A program made the translations under genes and the position numbers. From positions 345,168-409,167 of the forward strand of contig NZ_VDZH01000003.1 of assembly GCF_007673235.1 (NCBI RefSeq): 64,000 bases of DNA, read 5' to 3'. Under the pieces are notes generated by a model. The model worked only from the letters and a program-made list of their open reading frames with translations. It searched no databases and was not told the origin of the DNA. Position 1 is the first letter of the stretch. The number at the start of each line of letters is the position of its first letter. The stretch is from Curtobacterium pusillum (GTDB lineage Bacteria > Actinomycetota > Actinomycetes > Actinomycetales > Microbacteriaceae). Shown here piece after piece: positions 39,508 through 47,702 of the stretch.

Positions 39508-42000
39508 TCATCGGATCTCCACTCCCAGGTGTCCGGCGATCGGCAGCCGCACGACGACGGTGAGCCCGCCGCCGGGGGTGTCGTCGACCTCGATGGTCCC
39601 GCCCATGCCCTCGGTGAACCCGCGGGCGAGCGCGAGTCCGAGCCCGAGACCCGTGTCGTTGTCGGTGTCGCCGAGGCGCTGGAACGGCTGGAACACCTCG
39701 CCGCGACGGTCGTCCGGGATACCGGGGCCGTGGTCGGCGACGCGCAGCTCCACGCCGCCGCCGAACGCACTCGCGGCGACCCGGATCCGGGTGCCGACGG
39801 GGGCGTACCGAGCGGCGTTCGCGAGCAGGTTCACGACGACGCGCTGCAGCAGGACGGCGTCGGCGAGCACCGGCGGCAGCTCCGCCGGCAGGTCGAGGTC
39901 CACGTCGTCCGGTCCGAGTTCGAGCTCGTCCAGGGCCGGCGCGACGACCGTCTCGATCGCGAGTGCCACCGGCGCGACGGCGAGCACTCCGGCCTGCACG
40001 CGGCTGACGTCCAGCAGGTCTGCCAACAGGACAGCCAACTGACGCAGGCTCTCGTCGGCGGTCGCGAGCAGTGCCTCCCGGTCGGTCTGCGACAGCTCGA
40101 TGTCGGACGCACGCAGCGTCTGCACGGCGGCCGAGGCGGCCGCGATCGGCCGCCGCACGTCGTGTCCGACAGCCGCCAGGATGGCGCTCCGCACGCGGTC
40201 CGCCGCGGCGATCCGCTCCGCGTCGACCGCCGCACGGGTGAGGTCACGGTGCTCGACGGCGGCGTCGAGCTGCTGCTCGACGACCCGCAGGAGCCGACGC
40301 TGGGTCGGGTCGTCGGGTGCGCCAGCGAACTCCAGGACGGCACCGGACTGGAGGCGCGTGGCCGCGTCCGGCGTTTCGCCGAACGTCCCCGACGCGGCCG
40401 GGACGTCGTCGCCCTGCCGGATCCGGACGCCCGCGAAACCGAAGGCCTCGCGCGTCCGGTCGAGGAGTGCCTGCAGGGCGTCGTCCCCGCGGAGCACGCT
40501 CCCGGCGATCCCCATCAGGAGGCCCGACTCGGCCGCGGCACGTCGGGCAGCACGCGAGCGACGAGCCGACCGGTCCACGACGAAGCTCACGAGCACGGCG
40601 CTGATGACGTACATGACGAGGGCGACCAGGTGCCAGGGCTGCTGCACGGTGACCATGTGCAGGGGTTGCACGAAGAAGAAGTCGAGGCTCAGCCCGGACA
40701 GCACCGCCGCGAACACCGCCGGCCACATCCCGCCCACGAGCGCCACGACGAGGACGAGCAGCTGGTACGCGAGCACGTCGACGGTGATCGAGTCGGGGTC
40801 GGTGCTGAACGACAGCAGCCACGTGAGCAGCGGGCCGGCGACCAGGGAGAGCACGAACGCGGCGATGATCCGGCCGCGGGACAGGCTGCCGCCGAGCTTC
40901 GGCAGGGCGAAGCCCCCGCCGGCCCGCTCGTGCGTGACGACGTGCACGTCGATGTCGCCGGACTCGCGGATCACCGTGTTGCCGATGCCCGGACCCGTGG
41001 TGGCCGCGGCGAGACGGCTGCGGCGGCTCACCCCGATCACGATCTGCGTCGCGTCGATCGACTTCGCGAACCGCACCAGCGTCGTGGGGACGTCGTCGCC
41101 GACCACCTGGTGGTAGGTCCCGCCGAGCTGTTCGAGCAGGGTGCGCTGCTTCCCGAGGGCACCGGGGTGACGCTCGCGGAGGCCGTCGTTGGTCGTGACG
41201 TGGACGGCCGCGAGTTCACCGCCCGCGCTCCTGGCGGCGATGCGTGCACCGCGGCGCAGCAGTGTCTCGCCCTCGGGTCCGCCGGTCAGGGCGACGAGCA
41301 CGCGTTCCCGGGTCTCCCAGCGGTGGTCGATGCCGTGCTCGGCGCGGTAGGCCTTGAGTGCGTCGTCGACCTCGTCGGCGAGCCAGAGCAGCGCGATCTC
41401 CCGCAGGGCGGTGAGGTTGCCGAGCCGGAAGTAGTTCGACAGTGCCGCGTCGATCCGGGCTGCCGGGTACACCAGGCCGTCCGAGAGTCGTTCGCGGAGC
41501 GCCGCGGGGGCCAGGTCCACCACCTCGACCTGGTCGGCCGCACGCACCACCGCGTCCGGGACGGTCTCGCGCTGGACGGTGCCGGTGATCTCGCGGACCA
41601 CGTCCCCGAGGGACTGCATGTGCTGCACGTTCACGGTGCTCACCACGGAGATGCCGGCGGCGAGCAGTTCCTCGACGTCCTGCCAGCGCTTCTCGTGCCG
41701 TCCGTCAGGGGCGTTCGTGTGCGCGAGTTCGTCGACCAGCGCCACGTCCGGGGCCCGGCGGAGGACGGCCTCGAGGTCCATGTCGTCGAGCTCGACCCCG
41801 CGGTGTTCCACCACACGGCGTGGCACGACCTCGAGCCCGTCCACCAGCGCCGCGGTGGCGGCCCGGCCGTGGGTCTCGACGACGGCGACGACGACGTCCC
41901 GGCCCTCGTCGAGCAGGCGGCGCCCCTCTTCGAGCATCGTGAACGTCTTGCCGACACCGGGCGCCGCACCGAGCAGGACCCGCAGCTTCCCGCGCTTCAC
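39508..42000 (-). CDS. kdpD: KdpD osmosensitive K+ channel histidine kinase
   Basis: An 830-residue sensor kinase for potassium limitation. The N-terminal KdpD domain has Walker A 'LLGAAPGVGKTFTMLEEGRR' (residues 8-27) and 'ALVDELAHTNAPDGRHEKRW'. A universal-stress domain follows (about 230-350, 'VLVALTGGPEGETLLRRGAR'). Four membrane helices lie around 375-470, then a GAF-like region. The phospho-accepting His is near residue 612 in 'AVGHDVRRPIAAAS' (H-D-V-R-R-P rather than H-E-L-R-T-P). The ATPase domain ends in 'DNDTGLGLGLALARGFTEGM'. It is separated from kdpC by an inverted foreign-looking gene. Confidence 0.95.
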   Translation of the reverse strand: MKRGKLRVLLGAAPGVGKTFTMLEEGRRLLDEGRDVVVAVVETHGRAATAALVDGLEVVPRRVVEHRGVELDDMDLEAVLRRAPDVALVDELAHTNAPDGRHEKRWQDVEELLAAGISVVSTVNVQHMQSLGDVVREITGTVQRETVPDAVVRAADQVEVVDLAPAALRERLSDGLVYPAARIDAALSNYFRLGNLTALREIALLWLADEVDDALKAYRAEHGIDHRWETRERVLVALTGGPEGETLLRRGARIAARSAGGELAAVHVTTNDGLRERHPGALGKQRTLLEQLGGTYHQVVGDDVPTTLVRFAKSIDATQIVIGVSRRSRLAAATTGPGIGNTVIRESGDIDVHVVTHERAGGGFALPKLGGSLSRGRIIAAFVLSLVAGPLLTWLLSFSTDPDSITVDVLAYQLLVLVVALVGGMWPAVFAAVLSGLSLDFFFVQPLHMVTVQQPWHLVALVMYVISAVLVSFVVDRSARRSRAARRAAAESGLLMGIAGSVLRGDDALQALLDRTREAFGFAGVRIRQGDDVPAASGTFGETPDAATRLQSGAVLEFAGAPDDPTQRRLLRVVEQQLDAAVEHRDLTRAAVDAERIAAADRVRSAILAAVGHDVRRPIAAASAAVQTLRASDIELSQTDREALLATADESLRQLAVLLADLLDVSRVQAGVLAVAPVALAIETVVAPALDELELGPDDVDLDLPAELPPVLADAVLLQRVVVNLLANAARYAPVGTRIRVAASAFGGGVELRVADHGPGIPDDRRGEVFQPFQRLGDTDNDTGLGLGLALARGFTEGMGGTIEVDDTPGGGLTVVVRLPIAGHLGVEIR

Positions 42001-42024
42001 GTGCTCATCCTCTCGCGTGTGCGG

Positions 42025-42053
42025 TTGCAGGGCATCCGATCGACTGATATTCT
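42025..42053 (+). promoter_or_regulatory. Promoter upstream of the Abi-like gene
   Basis: TTGCAG (42025-42030), a 17-bp spacer and TATTCT (42048-42053) form the most consensus-like sigma-70 promoter in the window. Transcription would start near 42060, about 177 nt before the Abi-like ATG. This contrasts with the leaderless genes around it. Confidence 0.6.
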
Positions 42054-42059
42054 CCGCGT

Positions 42060-42152
42060 AACCGTTCCCACCAAGGCTCGAGCTCCGGCTTCCTCAAATC
42101 GGGTGGGACTGCACCGCCCCGCGTCGTTCCCCGGCGCGGGGCACTCTTCTTC
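42060..42152 (+). ncRNA. Candidate small structured RNA upstream of the Abi-like gene
   Basis: From the predicted start near 42060 the sequence can form a long-range stem TCCCACC (42066-42072) / GGTGGGA (42102-42108) closing a 29-nt region that contains the palindrome GCTCGAGC (42076-42083). Next is a strong hairpin GCCCCGCG (42116-42123) / CGCGGGGC (42135-42142) with an 11-nt loop, followed by pyrimidine-rich ACTCTTCTTC, which resembles an intrinsic terminator. No convincing ORF is present. Abi_2/AbiF-family HEPN proteins have been linked to neighbouring small RNAs that act as antitoxins; whether this RNA does so is inference. Boundaries are approximate. Confidence 0.45.
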
Positions 42153-42196
42153 ACCGCTCACGTTCGTTTCCCAAGCTGTAGTTGCTGCCGGCTCGC

Positions 42197-42229
42197 CCGA
42201 GATCACCCGTTCCTCCTTCGATCTCGGAG
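42197..42229 (+). promoter_or_regulatory. Hairpin covering the ribosome-binding site of the Abi-like gene
   Basis: CCGAGATC (42197-42204) and GATCTCGG (42220-42227) form a perfect 8-bp stem with a 15-nt loop (acccgttcctccttc). The last two G residues of the stem are part of the GGAG ribosome-binding site (42226-42229), 7 nt before the ATG at 42237. Folding would limit translation of the toxin-like protein. Confidence 0.55.
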
Positions 42230-42236
42230 TCAATCG

Positions 42237-43001
42237 ATGACGGACAGTGTCGTCACCATGTCGCAGCACCGCCGCGATCACCTGCGTCATGCCCTGCGGA
42301 CGCGCGGGCTCGACGCATCCGACGAAGCCGTCCGACGCGCGCACGAGTTCGACAGTGCGTTCCGGTCGATCACACTCGGGCTGACCGAACGGATCGAGAT
42401 CGCCCTCCGAGGACGGGTCGATGCCGTCGCCCGGCACCGCCGTGGGCCGCACTGGCACCTGGATCCACGAGCGTTCCGGACCACCTTCGATCACGGATCG
42501 TTGCTGCGGCGAGCGGCCGAAGCCCTGGACCGCGCACACGATCCGCTCGTCCAGCGTGTCTGGGCCGACCGCTCGCTCGGGGCCGTCTCCTTCGGGATGC
42601 TCTCCGAGGAACTCGACCTCGGCACCCTCTCGCGACTCGTCGGCGGCCTCGAGCCCCGCGTGCACGACGGCGTGGCCGCCTCGTTCCGACTCCCACCGGC
42701 GACGCTCCGCCCCTGCCTGCAACACCTGACGCACGTCCGCAACTGCTGCGCGCACCACACTCGGCTCTGGGACCGGAAGTTCCGGATCCCTCCGCCGACG
42801 TTCCGCTCCCCACCCGACCTCGTCGCGCGGCTGGCGGGCCTGCCGAAGCGCACCCCCGTGCACTCGCTCGAGCTCCTGGCCCACCTCGCCGAGACCGTCG
42901 GCCCGTGCGATCGCCACGCCGCCGCCGTCCGGCGCCTCGTCGACGAGCACGACGACCTGGTCGTCGGTATCGGCGGGCGCCCGACCTGGGCAGCGGCGTG
43001 A
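42237..43001 (+). CDS. Abi_2/AbiF-like HEPN family protein (abortive-infection toxin candidate)
   Basis: A 254-residue protein of the Abi_2 (AbiD/AbiF) family. The N-terminal part has the family pattern 'EFDSAFRSITLGLTERIEIA' then 'GPHWHLDPRAF'; the middle has 'GAVSFGMLSEELDLGTLSRL'. The HEPN RNase motif R-N-x-x-A-H is exact in 'LTHVRNCCAHHTRLWDRKF' (about residues 163-181, R-x4-H). HEPN proteins with this motif usually cut RNA. It lies in reverse orientation between kdpC (9 bp away) and kdpD, interrupting an otherwise compact operon, and has its own promoter, structured upstream RNA and a hairpin over its ribosome-binding site. Likely anti-phage abortive infection. Confidence 0.88.
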   Translation: MTDSVVTMSQHRRDHLRHALRTRGLDASDEAVRRAHEFDSAFRSITLGLTERIEIALRGRVDAVARHRRGPHWHLDPRAFRTTFDHGSLLRRAAEALDRAHDPLVQRVWADRSLGAVSFGMLSEELDLGTLSRLVGGLEPRVHDGVAASFRLPPATLRPCLQHLTHVRNCCAHHTRLWDRKFRIPPPTFRSPPDLVARLAGLPKRTPVHSLELLAHLAETVGPCDRHAAAVRRLVDEHDDLVVGIGGRPTWAAA

Positions 43002-43009
43002 CGGCACGG

Positions 43010-43612
43010 TCAGGACGCCTTCGCGAGCGCCAGGTTCAGCTCGAGGACGTTCACCACGGGCTCACCGAGGAACCCGAGCTGCCGGGCCTCGGTGTGCTGC
43101 TCGACGAGCTTCCGCACTGCCGACTCCGACAGTCCCCGTGCCGAGGCCACCCGTGCGACCTGCTGCTCGGCGTACGCCGGGCTGATGTCGGGGTCGAGAC
43201 CGGAGCCCGATGCCGTCACCGCATCCGCCGGCACGTCGGACACGGGCACACCGTCGGCCTTCGCGATGTCCGCGCGCCGCGACTCGATCGCCTTGCGGAG
43301 GTCCGGGTTGTTCGGCCCGAGGTTCGAGCCGCTGGACGCGTTGGCGTCGTAGCCCTTCTCCCCCGCGGCGCTCGGCCGCGACCGGAACCACTCGTCGGCG
43401 GACTTCCCGTCGAAGGACTGCCCGATCAGGGACGAGCCGACGGTCGTGCCGTCGGACGAGGTCACCATCGAGCCGTTGGCCTGGTCGTGGAACGCGGCCT
43501 GGCCGACACCCCACACCGCGAGCGGGTAGGCGATGCCGAGGACGACGGTGCTGAGCAGGGTGAGGCGGATCGCCACACCCGTGGAACGGAAGGTGGATCG
43601 TGCAGATGCCAT
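43010..43612 (-). CDS. kdpC: KdpC subunit of the K+-transporting ATPase
   Basis: A 200-residue single-span membrane subunit that stabilises the KdpFABC complex. The N-terminal helix is 'GVAIRLTLLSTVVLGIAYPL', then the outer domain with 'SSLIGQSFDGKSADEWFRSR', 'FRSRPSAAG..YDANASSGSNLGP', 'TASGSGLDPDISPAYAEQQV' and 'EPVVNVLELNLAL', all KdpC signatures. Its ATG follows the kdpB stop after 2 bp. It ends 8 bp from the convergent Abi-like gene. Confidence 0.96.
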   Translation of the reverse strand: MASARSTFRSTGVAIRLTLLSTVVLGIAYPLAVWGVGQAAFHDQANGSMVTSSDGTTVGSSLIGQSFDGKSADEWFRSRPSAAGEKGYDANASSGSNLGPNNPDLRKAIESRRADIAKADGVPVSDVPADAVTASGSGLDPDISPAYAEQQVARVASARGLSESAVRKLVEQHTEARQLGFLGEPVVNVLELNLALAKAS

Positions 43613-43614
43613 GA

Positions 43615-45708
43615 CTAGAACCCCGGGATGAGACCGACGACGAGGTCGATCAGCTTGATGCCGATGAAGGGGACGATCACGCCGCCGACCCCGTAGAGGA
43701 GCAGGTTGCGGCCGAGGATCGACGACGCGGACGCCGCACGGTAGGCGACCCCGCGGAGGGACAGCGGGATGAGTGCCACGATGACGAGCGCGTTGAAGAC
43801 CACCGCCGACAGGATCGCGGACGACGGACTGTGCAGGCCCATGATGTTCAGCGCTCCCAGCCCCGGGAACGCGAGCTGGAACATCGCCGGGATGATCGCG
43901 AAGTACTTCGCGACGTCGTTGGCGATCGAGAAGGTGGTGAGTGCTCCGCGGGTGATGAGGAGCTGCTTGCCGATCCGGACGACGTCGATGAGCTTCGTCG
44001 GGTCCGAGTCGAGGTCGACCATGTTGCCGGCCTCCTTCGCCGCGGTCGTCCCGGTGTTCATCGCCACGCCGACGTCCGCCTGCGCCAGGGCCGGGGCGTC
44101 GTTCGTGCCGTCGCCCGTCATCGCGACGAGGTTGCCGCCCTCCTGCTCGCGCTTGATGTACGCGAGCTTGTCCTCCGGCGTGGCCTCGGCGAGGAAGTCG
44201 TCGACCCCGGCCTCGGCGGCGATCGCGGCGGCCGTCCGGGGGTTGTCGCCGGTGATCATCACCGTGCGGATCCCCATCTCGCGCATCTCCGCGAACCGGG
44301 CGGCCATGCCGTCCTTGACGACGTCCTTGAGGTGCACCACGCCGAGCAGCGACACGGCTCCGGACGGGTCACGCCGTGCGACGACGAGCGGAGTGCCGCC
44401 CTCGTCCGAGATGGCGACGACGGTCTCGTCGATCGCCGCGGCCACACCGGCCGAGGCGGTTCCGGCCCAGGCGAGCACAGCCGCTGCGGCACCCTTGCGG
44501 ACCTGGGTGCCGTCGGCCAGGTCGACCCCGGACATGCGGGTCTGCGCGGTGAACGGCACCTCGGTCGCCCCGGTCGGCAGTCCGGTCGTCACACCGGCGG
44601 CCGCGGCGAGCTCCACGATCGACCGGCCCTCGGGGGTCGAGTCAGCAGCGGACGACAGCGCGGACGCGGCGAGCAGGTCCTCCTCACCGACGCCGGCGAT
44701 CGGCACCACGCGGGACGCCCGACGGTTGCCGTAGGTGATGGTGCCGGTCTTGTCGAGCAGCAGCGTGGTGATGTCACCGGCCGCCTCGACCGCGCGGCCC
44801 GACATCGCCAGCACGTTGTGCTGCACGAGGCGATCCATGCCGGCGATGCCGATCGCGGAGAGCAGCGCGCCGATGGTCGTCGGGATCAGGCACACGAGCA
44901 GTGCGATGAGCACCGGGATGCTGACGGTCGCACCGACGAGCCCCGCGATCGGCTGCATCGTGAGGCAGACGATCACGAAGACGATCGACAGCGACGCGAG
45001 CAGGATGTTCAGTGCGATCTCGTTCGGCGTCTTCTGCCGAGCGGCCCCCTCGACGAGCCGGATCATCCGGTCGATGAAGGTCTCGCCGGGGGTCGAGGTG
45101 ATCCGCACGACGATGCGGTCGGAGAGCACCCGGGTCCCGCCGGTGACGGCGCTGCGGTCGCCGCCGGACTCACGGATGACGGGCGCTGACTCACCGGTCA
45201 CCGCGGACTCGTCCACCGAGGCGATGCCGTCGACGACGTCGCCGTCCCCGGGGATGACCTCGCCGGCGACCACGACGACGACGTCACCCTTGGCGAGGTC
45301 GACCGAAGCGACGTCCTCGGTCTCGTTGCCGGTCGCCGCGGCGTCGCTCGCCTCGTACCGGAGCACGCGTCGGGCGGTGGTGGTGGAACGGGTCTTCCGC
45401 AGGGTGTCGGCCTGCGCCTTGCCGCGGCCCTCGGCCACGGCCTCGGCGAGGTTCGCGAAGACGACGGTGAGCCAGAGCCACACGGCGATCGCGATCGTGA
45501 ACGCGGACGGCTCGACGAACAGCGAGACGGTGGTGAGCGCTGCGCCGACCTCGACGATGAACATGACGGGGTTCCGCCACATCAGTCGCGGATCGAGTTT
45601 CCGCAGGGCGCCCGGGAGGCCCGCCACCAGTTGGCGGGGTCCGAATGCGGACGAGCGGGTGGCCGGCTCCACTGCGGTGCGCGGTTCCGGCTCGGTGGTC
45701 ACGGTCAT
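43615..45708 (-). CDS. kdpB: KdpB catalytic P-type ATPase subunit
   Basis: A 697-residue P-type ATPase that energises potassium uptake at low external K+. The TGES motif is in '[20 protein letters not shown]' (actuator domain), the phosphorylated Asp near residue 317 in '[14 protein letters not shown]', the hinge in '[20 protein letters not shown]' and the membrane Pro in '[20 protein letters not shown]'. All catalytic motifs are intact. ATG 45708 overlaps the kdpA stop (ATGA at 45705-45708). It acts with KdpA, KdpC and KdpF in the cytoplasmic membrane. Confidence 0.97.
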   Translation of the reverse strand: MTVTTEPEPRTAVEPATRSSAFGPRQLVAGLPGALRKLDPRLMWRNPVMFIVEVGAALTTVSLFVEPSAFTIAIAVWLWLTVVFANLAEAVAEGRGKAQADTLRKTRSTTTARRVLRYEASDAAATGNETEDVASVDLAKGDVVVVVAGEVIPGDGDVVDGIASVDESAVTGESAPVIRESGGDRSAVTGGTRVLSDRIVVRITSTPGETFIDRMIRLVEGAARQKTPNEIALNILLASLSIVFVIVCLTMQPIAGLVGATVSIPVLIALLVCLIPTTIGALLSAIGIAGMDRLVQHNVLAMSGRAVEAAGDITTLLLDKTGTITYGNRRASRVVPIAGVGEEDLLAASALSSAADSTPEGRSIVELAAAAGVTTGLPTGATEVPFTAQTRMSGVDLADGTQVRKGAAAAVLAWAGTASAGVAAAIDETVVAISDEGGTPLVVARRDPSGAVSLLGVVHLKDVVKDGMAARFAEMREMGIRTVMITGDNPRTAAAIAAEAGVDDFLAEATPEDKLAYIKREQEGGNLVAMTGDGTNDAPALAQADVGVAMNTGTTAAKEAGNMVDLDSDPTKLIDVVRIGKQLLITRGALTTFSIANDVAKYFAIIPAMFQLAFPGLGALNIMGLHSPSSAILSAVVFNALVIVALIPLSLRGVAYRAASASSILGRNLLLYGVGGVIVPFIGIKLIDLVVGLIPGF

Positions 45709-47387
45709 GACAGTCCTTCTGCGAGCGGGCCCAGTGCGAGCACCGGGAAGTAGGTGAGTGCGGTGACGATGACGGCGACGCCGCCGAGCAGCCCGATGAA
45801 GAGCGGGCGGTGGGTGGGCAGCGTGCCGGCGGTCTCCGGCACCTTGTCCTGCGCGGCGAGCGACCCGGCGAGCGCCAGGACGAACACCATCGGCACGAAC
45901 CGGCCGAGCAGCATCACGACGCCGAGCGCGGAGTTCATCCACGTCGTGTTCGCGGTGAGGCCGCCGAACGCCGAGCCGTTGTTGTTCGCGCCGGAGGTGA
46001 ACGCGTAGAGCAGCTCGGAAAGGCCGTGGTTGCCGGGGTTGAAGATCGACGTGCCGATGACCTGCTCGCGGACACCCGGGATCACCAGGGAGAGCCCCGT
46101 GGCGAGCAGCACGAGCGTCGGCGTGACGAGGATGTACAGCGCGGCGAAGGTCATCTCGCGGGCACGGATCTTCTTGCCGAGGTACTCCGGCGTCCGGCCG
46201 ACCAGCAGGCCGCCGATGAACACCGTGATCACGGCGAGCACGAGCATGCCGTAGAGCCCCGAGCCGACGCCGCCGGGCGAGATCTCGCCGAGCATCATGT
46301 TGAGGAGCGCCATCATCCCGCCGATCGGCGTGAAGCTGTCGAACATCCCGTTCACGGCGCCGGTCGAGGTCGCGGTCGACGTGGTGCCGAAGAGCGTCGT
46401 GCCGAGGATCCCGAACCGGACCTCCTTGCCCTCCATCGCGGCACCGGCCGCGTGGGTGGCCGTTCCCGCCCCGGCGAGTTCGAACGCGGACATCACCGAG
46501 AGCGAGACCAGGAAGATCGCGCCCATCACGGCGAGGATCGCGTAGCCCTGCCGGTCGTCGCCCACCAGGCGCCCGAAGGTGCGCGGCAGCGAGAACGGGA
46601 TGACGAGCATGAGGAAGACCTCGACGAGGTTCGTCCACGCCTGCGGGTTCTCGAACGGGTGCGCCGAGTTCGCGTTGAAGTACCCGCCGCCGTTCGTCCC
46701 GAGTTCCTTGATGGCCTCCTGCGAGGCGACGAATCCGTCCGGGATGTGCTGCGAGCCACCCGTCAGGGTCGTGACGTCGATGCCGCTCCCCCACGACTGG
46801 ATGACACCGCCGGCGACGAGCACGATCGCGAACACGAACGCTCCCGGCAGCAGGAGCCGACCGGTCCCGCGGACGATGTCCACCCAGACGTTGCCGAGGG
46901 TGCCTGACTTCCGACGGGCGAACCCGCGGACGAGTGCGACGGCGACCGCGAGGCCGACCGCGGCGGACAGGAAGTTCTGCACCGCGAGTCCGGCCATCTG
47001 GACCGAGTACCCGACGGTGGCCTCGGGCGAGTAGGACTGCCAGTTCGTGTTCGCCACGAACGACGCCGCGGTGTTGAACGCGAGCGACGGTCCGACGTTC
47101 GGCAGTCCGAGGTCCCCGGGGAGCACGACCTGGATGCGCTGGAGCAGGTAGACGACCAGCAGCCCGACGACGCTGAAGAGCAGGACGCCCCGCAGGTACG
47201 CGGGCCACGACTGTTCGGCGTCCGGGTCGACGCCGATGACCCGGTAGACCCCGCGCTCGACGCGGCTGTGGCGGACCGGGGTGAACACCCGCGCCATCCA
47301 GTCGCCGAGCGGGCGGTACGCGACGACGAGCAGCAGGACGAGCGTGGCGACCTGGACGATGCCCGCCCAGACGTCCGCGGCGCCCAT
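45705..47387 (-). CDS. kdpA: KdpA potassium-translocating subunit
   Basis: A 560-residue K+-channel-like subunit of the superfamily of K+ transporters with about 10 helices. Signature segments are '[20 protein letters not shown]', '[20 protein letters not shown]' (first selectivity-filter region, T-N-W-Q), '[20 protein letters not shown]' (second, G-T-N-G-G-G), '[13 protein letters not shown]' and '[19 protein letters not shown]' (fourth). The ATG at 47387 shares one base with the kdpF stop (TGATG). Confidence 0.97.
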   Translation of the reverse strand: MGAADVWAGIVQVATLVLLLVVAYRPLGDWMARVFTPVRHSRVERGVYRVIGVDPDAEQSWPAYLRGVLLFSVVGLLVVYLLQRIQVVLPGDLGLPNVGPSLAFNTAASFVANTNWQSYSPEATVGYSVQMAGLAVQNFLSAAVGLAVAVALVRGFARRKSGTLGNVWVDIVRGTGRLLLPGAFVFAIVLVAGGVIQSWGSGIDVTTLTGGSQHIPDGFVASQEAIKELGTNGGGYFNANSAHPFENPQAWTNLVEVFLMLVIPFSLPRTFGRLVGDDRQGYAILAVMGAIFLVSLSVMSAFELAGAGTATHAAGAAMEGKEVRFGILGTTLFGTTSTATSTGAVNGMFDSFTPIGGMMALLNMMLGEISPGGVGSGLYGMLVLAVITVFIGGLLVGRTPEYLGKKIRAREMTFAALYILVTPTLVLLATGLSLVIPGVREQVIGTSIFNPGNHGLSELLYAFTSGANNNGSAFGGLTANTTWMNSALGVVMLLGRFVPMVFVLALAGSLAAQDKVPETAGTLPTHRPLFIGLLGGVAVIVTALTYFPVLALGPLAEGLS

Positions 47388-47476
47388 CAGAACCGCTCGG
47401 GGCGCACGAGCGCCCAGACGAGGTACACGACAGCGGCGATGCCGAGGACGGCGGCCGCGATGGTGATGACGATCAC
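47387..47476 (-). CDS. kdpF: KdpF small membrane subunit
   Basis: A 29-residue single-span protein encoded directly before kdpA. It reads [15 protein letters not shown] followed by [14 protein letters not shown], the standard KdpF form: one hydrophobic helix ending L-x-R-P-E-R-F. KdpF stabilises the KdpABC complex. The GTG start overlaps the stop of a preceding tiny ORF (GTGA at 47473-47476) and its own stop shares a base with the kdpA ATG. It is too short for most gene finders. Confidence 0.9.
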   Translation of the reverse strand: MIVITIAAAVLGIAAVVYLVWALVRPERF

Positions 47477-47556
47477 AGCCGCTCCACCCCCTTGGCGATG
47501 AGTGCCACCACGCCGAACACGGCGAGGACACCGGCGACGACGAAGACGTCGAACAC
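47473..47556 (-). CDS. Tiny membrane ORF at the head of the kdp operon
   Basis: A 27-codon ORF starting GTG 47556 with GGAG 8 nt upstream and ending in a stop that overlaps the kdpF start (GTGA). It encodes 'VFDVFVVAGVLAVFGVVALI' followed by AKGVERL: one predicted membrane helix with a short basic tail. This looks like KdpF in shape but not in sequence. It may be a further small Kdp subunit or a translational-coupling leader. Support is the ribosome-binding site, overlap architecture and hydrophobic profile; no homologue is known to me. Confidence 0.55.
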   Translation of the reverse strand: MFDVFVVAGVLAVFGVVALIAKGVERL

Positions 47557-47600
47557 GAGGGACTCCAGAAGGTCACGGGGTCCGCGCCGGGCGACGCGGA

Positions 47601-47620
47601 CGGCACCACGTGTGGTGCCG
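47601..47620 (-). promoter_or_regulatory. Palindrome upstream of the kdp operon
   Basis: Nine-bp arms CGGCACCAC (47601-47609) and GTGGTGCCG (47612-47620) with a 2-nt centre, 45-64 bp before the first kdp ORF. It is the strongest dyad in this gap and is a candidate operator, perhaps for KdpE. Confidence 0.45.
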
Positions 47621-47640
47621 AACCGATGCTGGGTCCTGCG

Positions 47641-47655
47641 CCGCGCCTCCAGGCC
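47641..47655 (-). repeat. Short intergenic motif, family C (consensus copy)
   Basis: CCGCGCCTCCAGGCC, exact reverse of GGCCTGGAGGCGCGG, in the gap upstream of the kdp operon. Confidence 0.6.
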
Positions 47656-47702
47656 GGTCCTGACGGATCCCTAACGCGCTCCTGGCGGACGCATGCGCCT
47701 CG

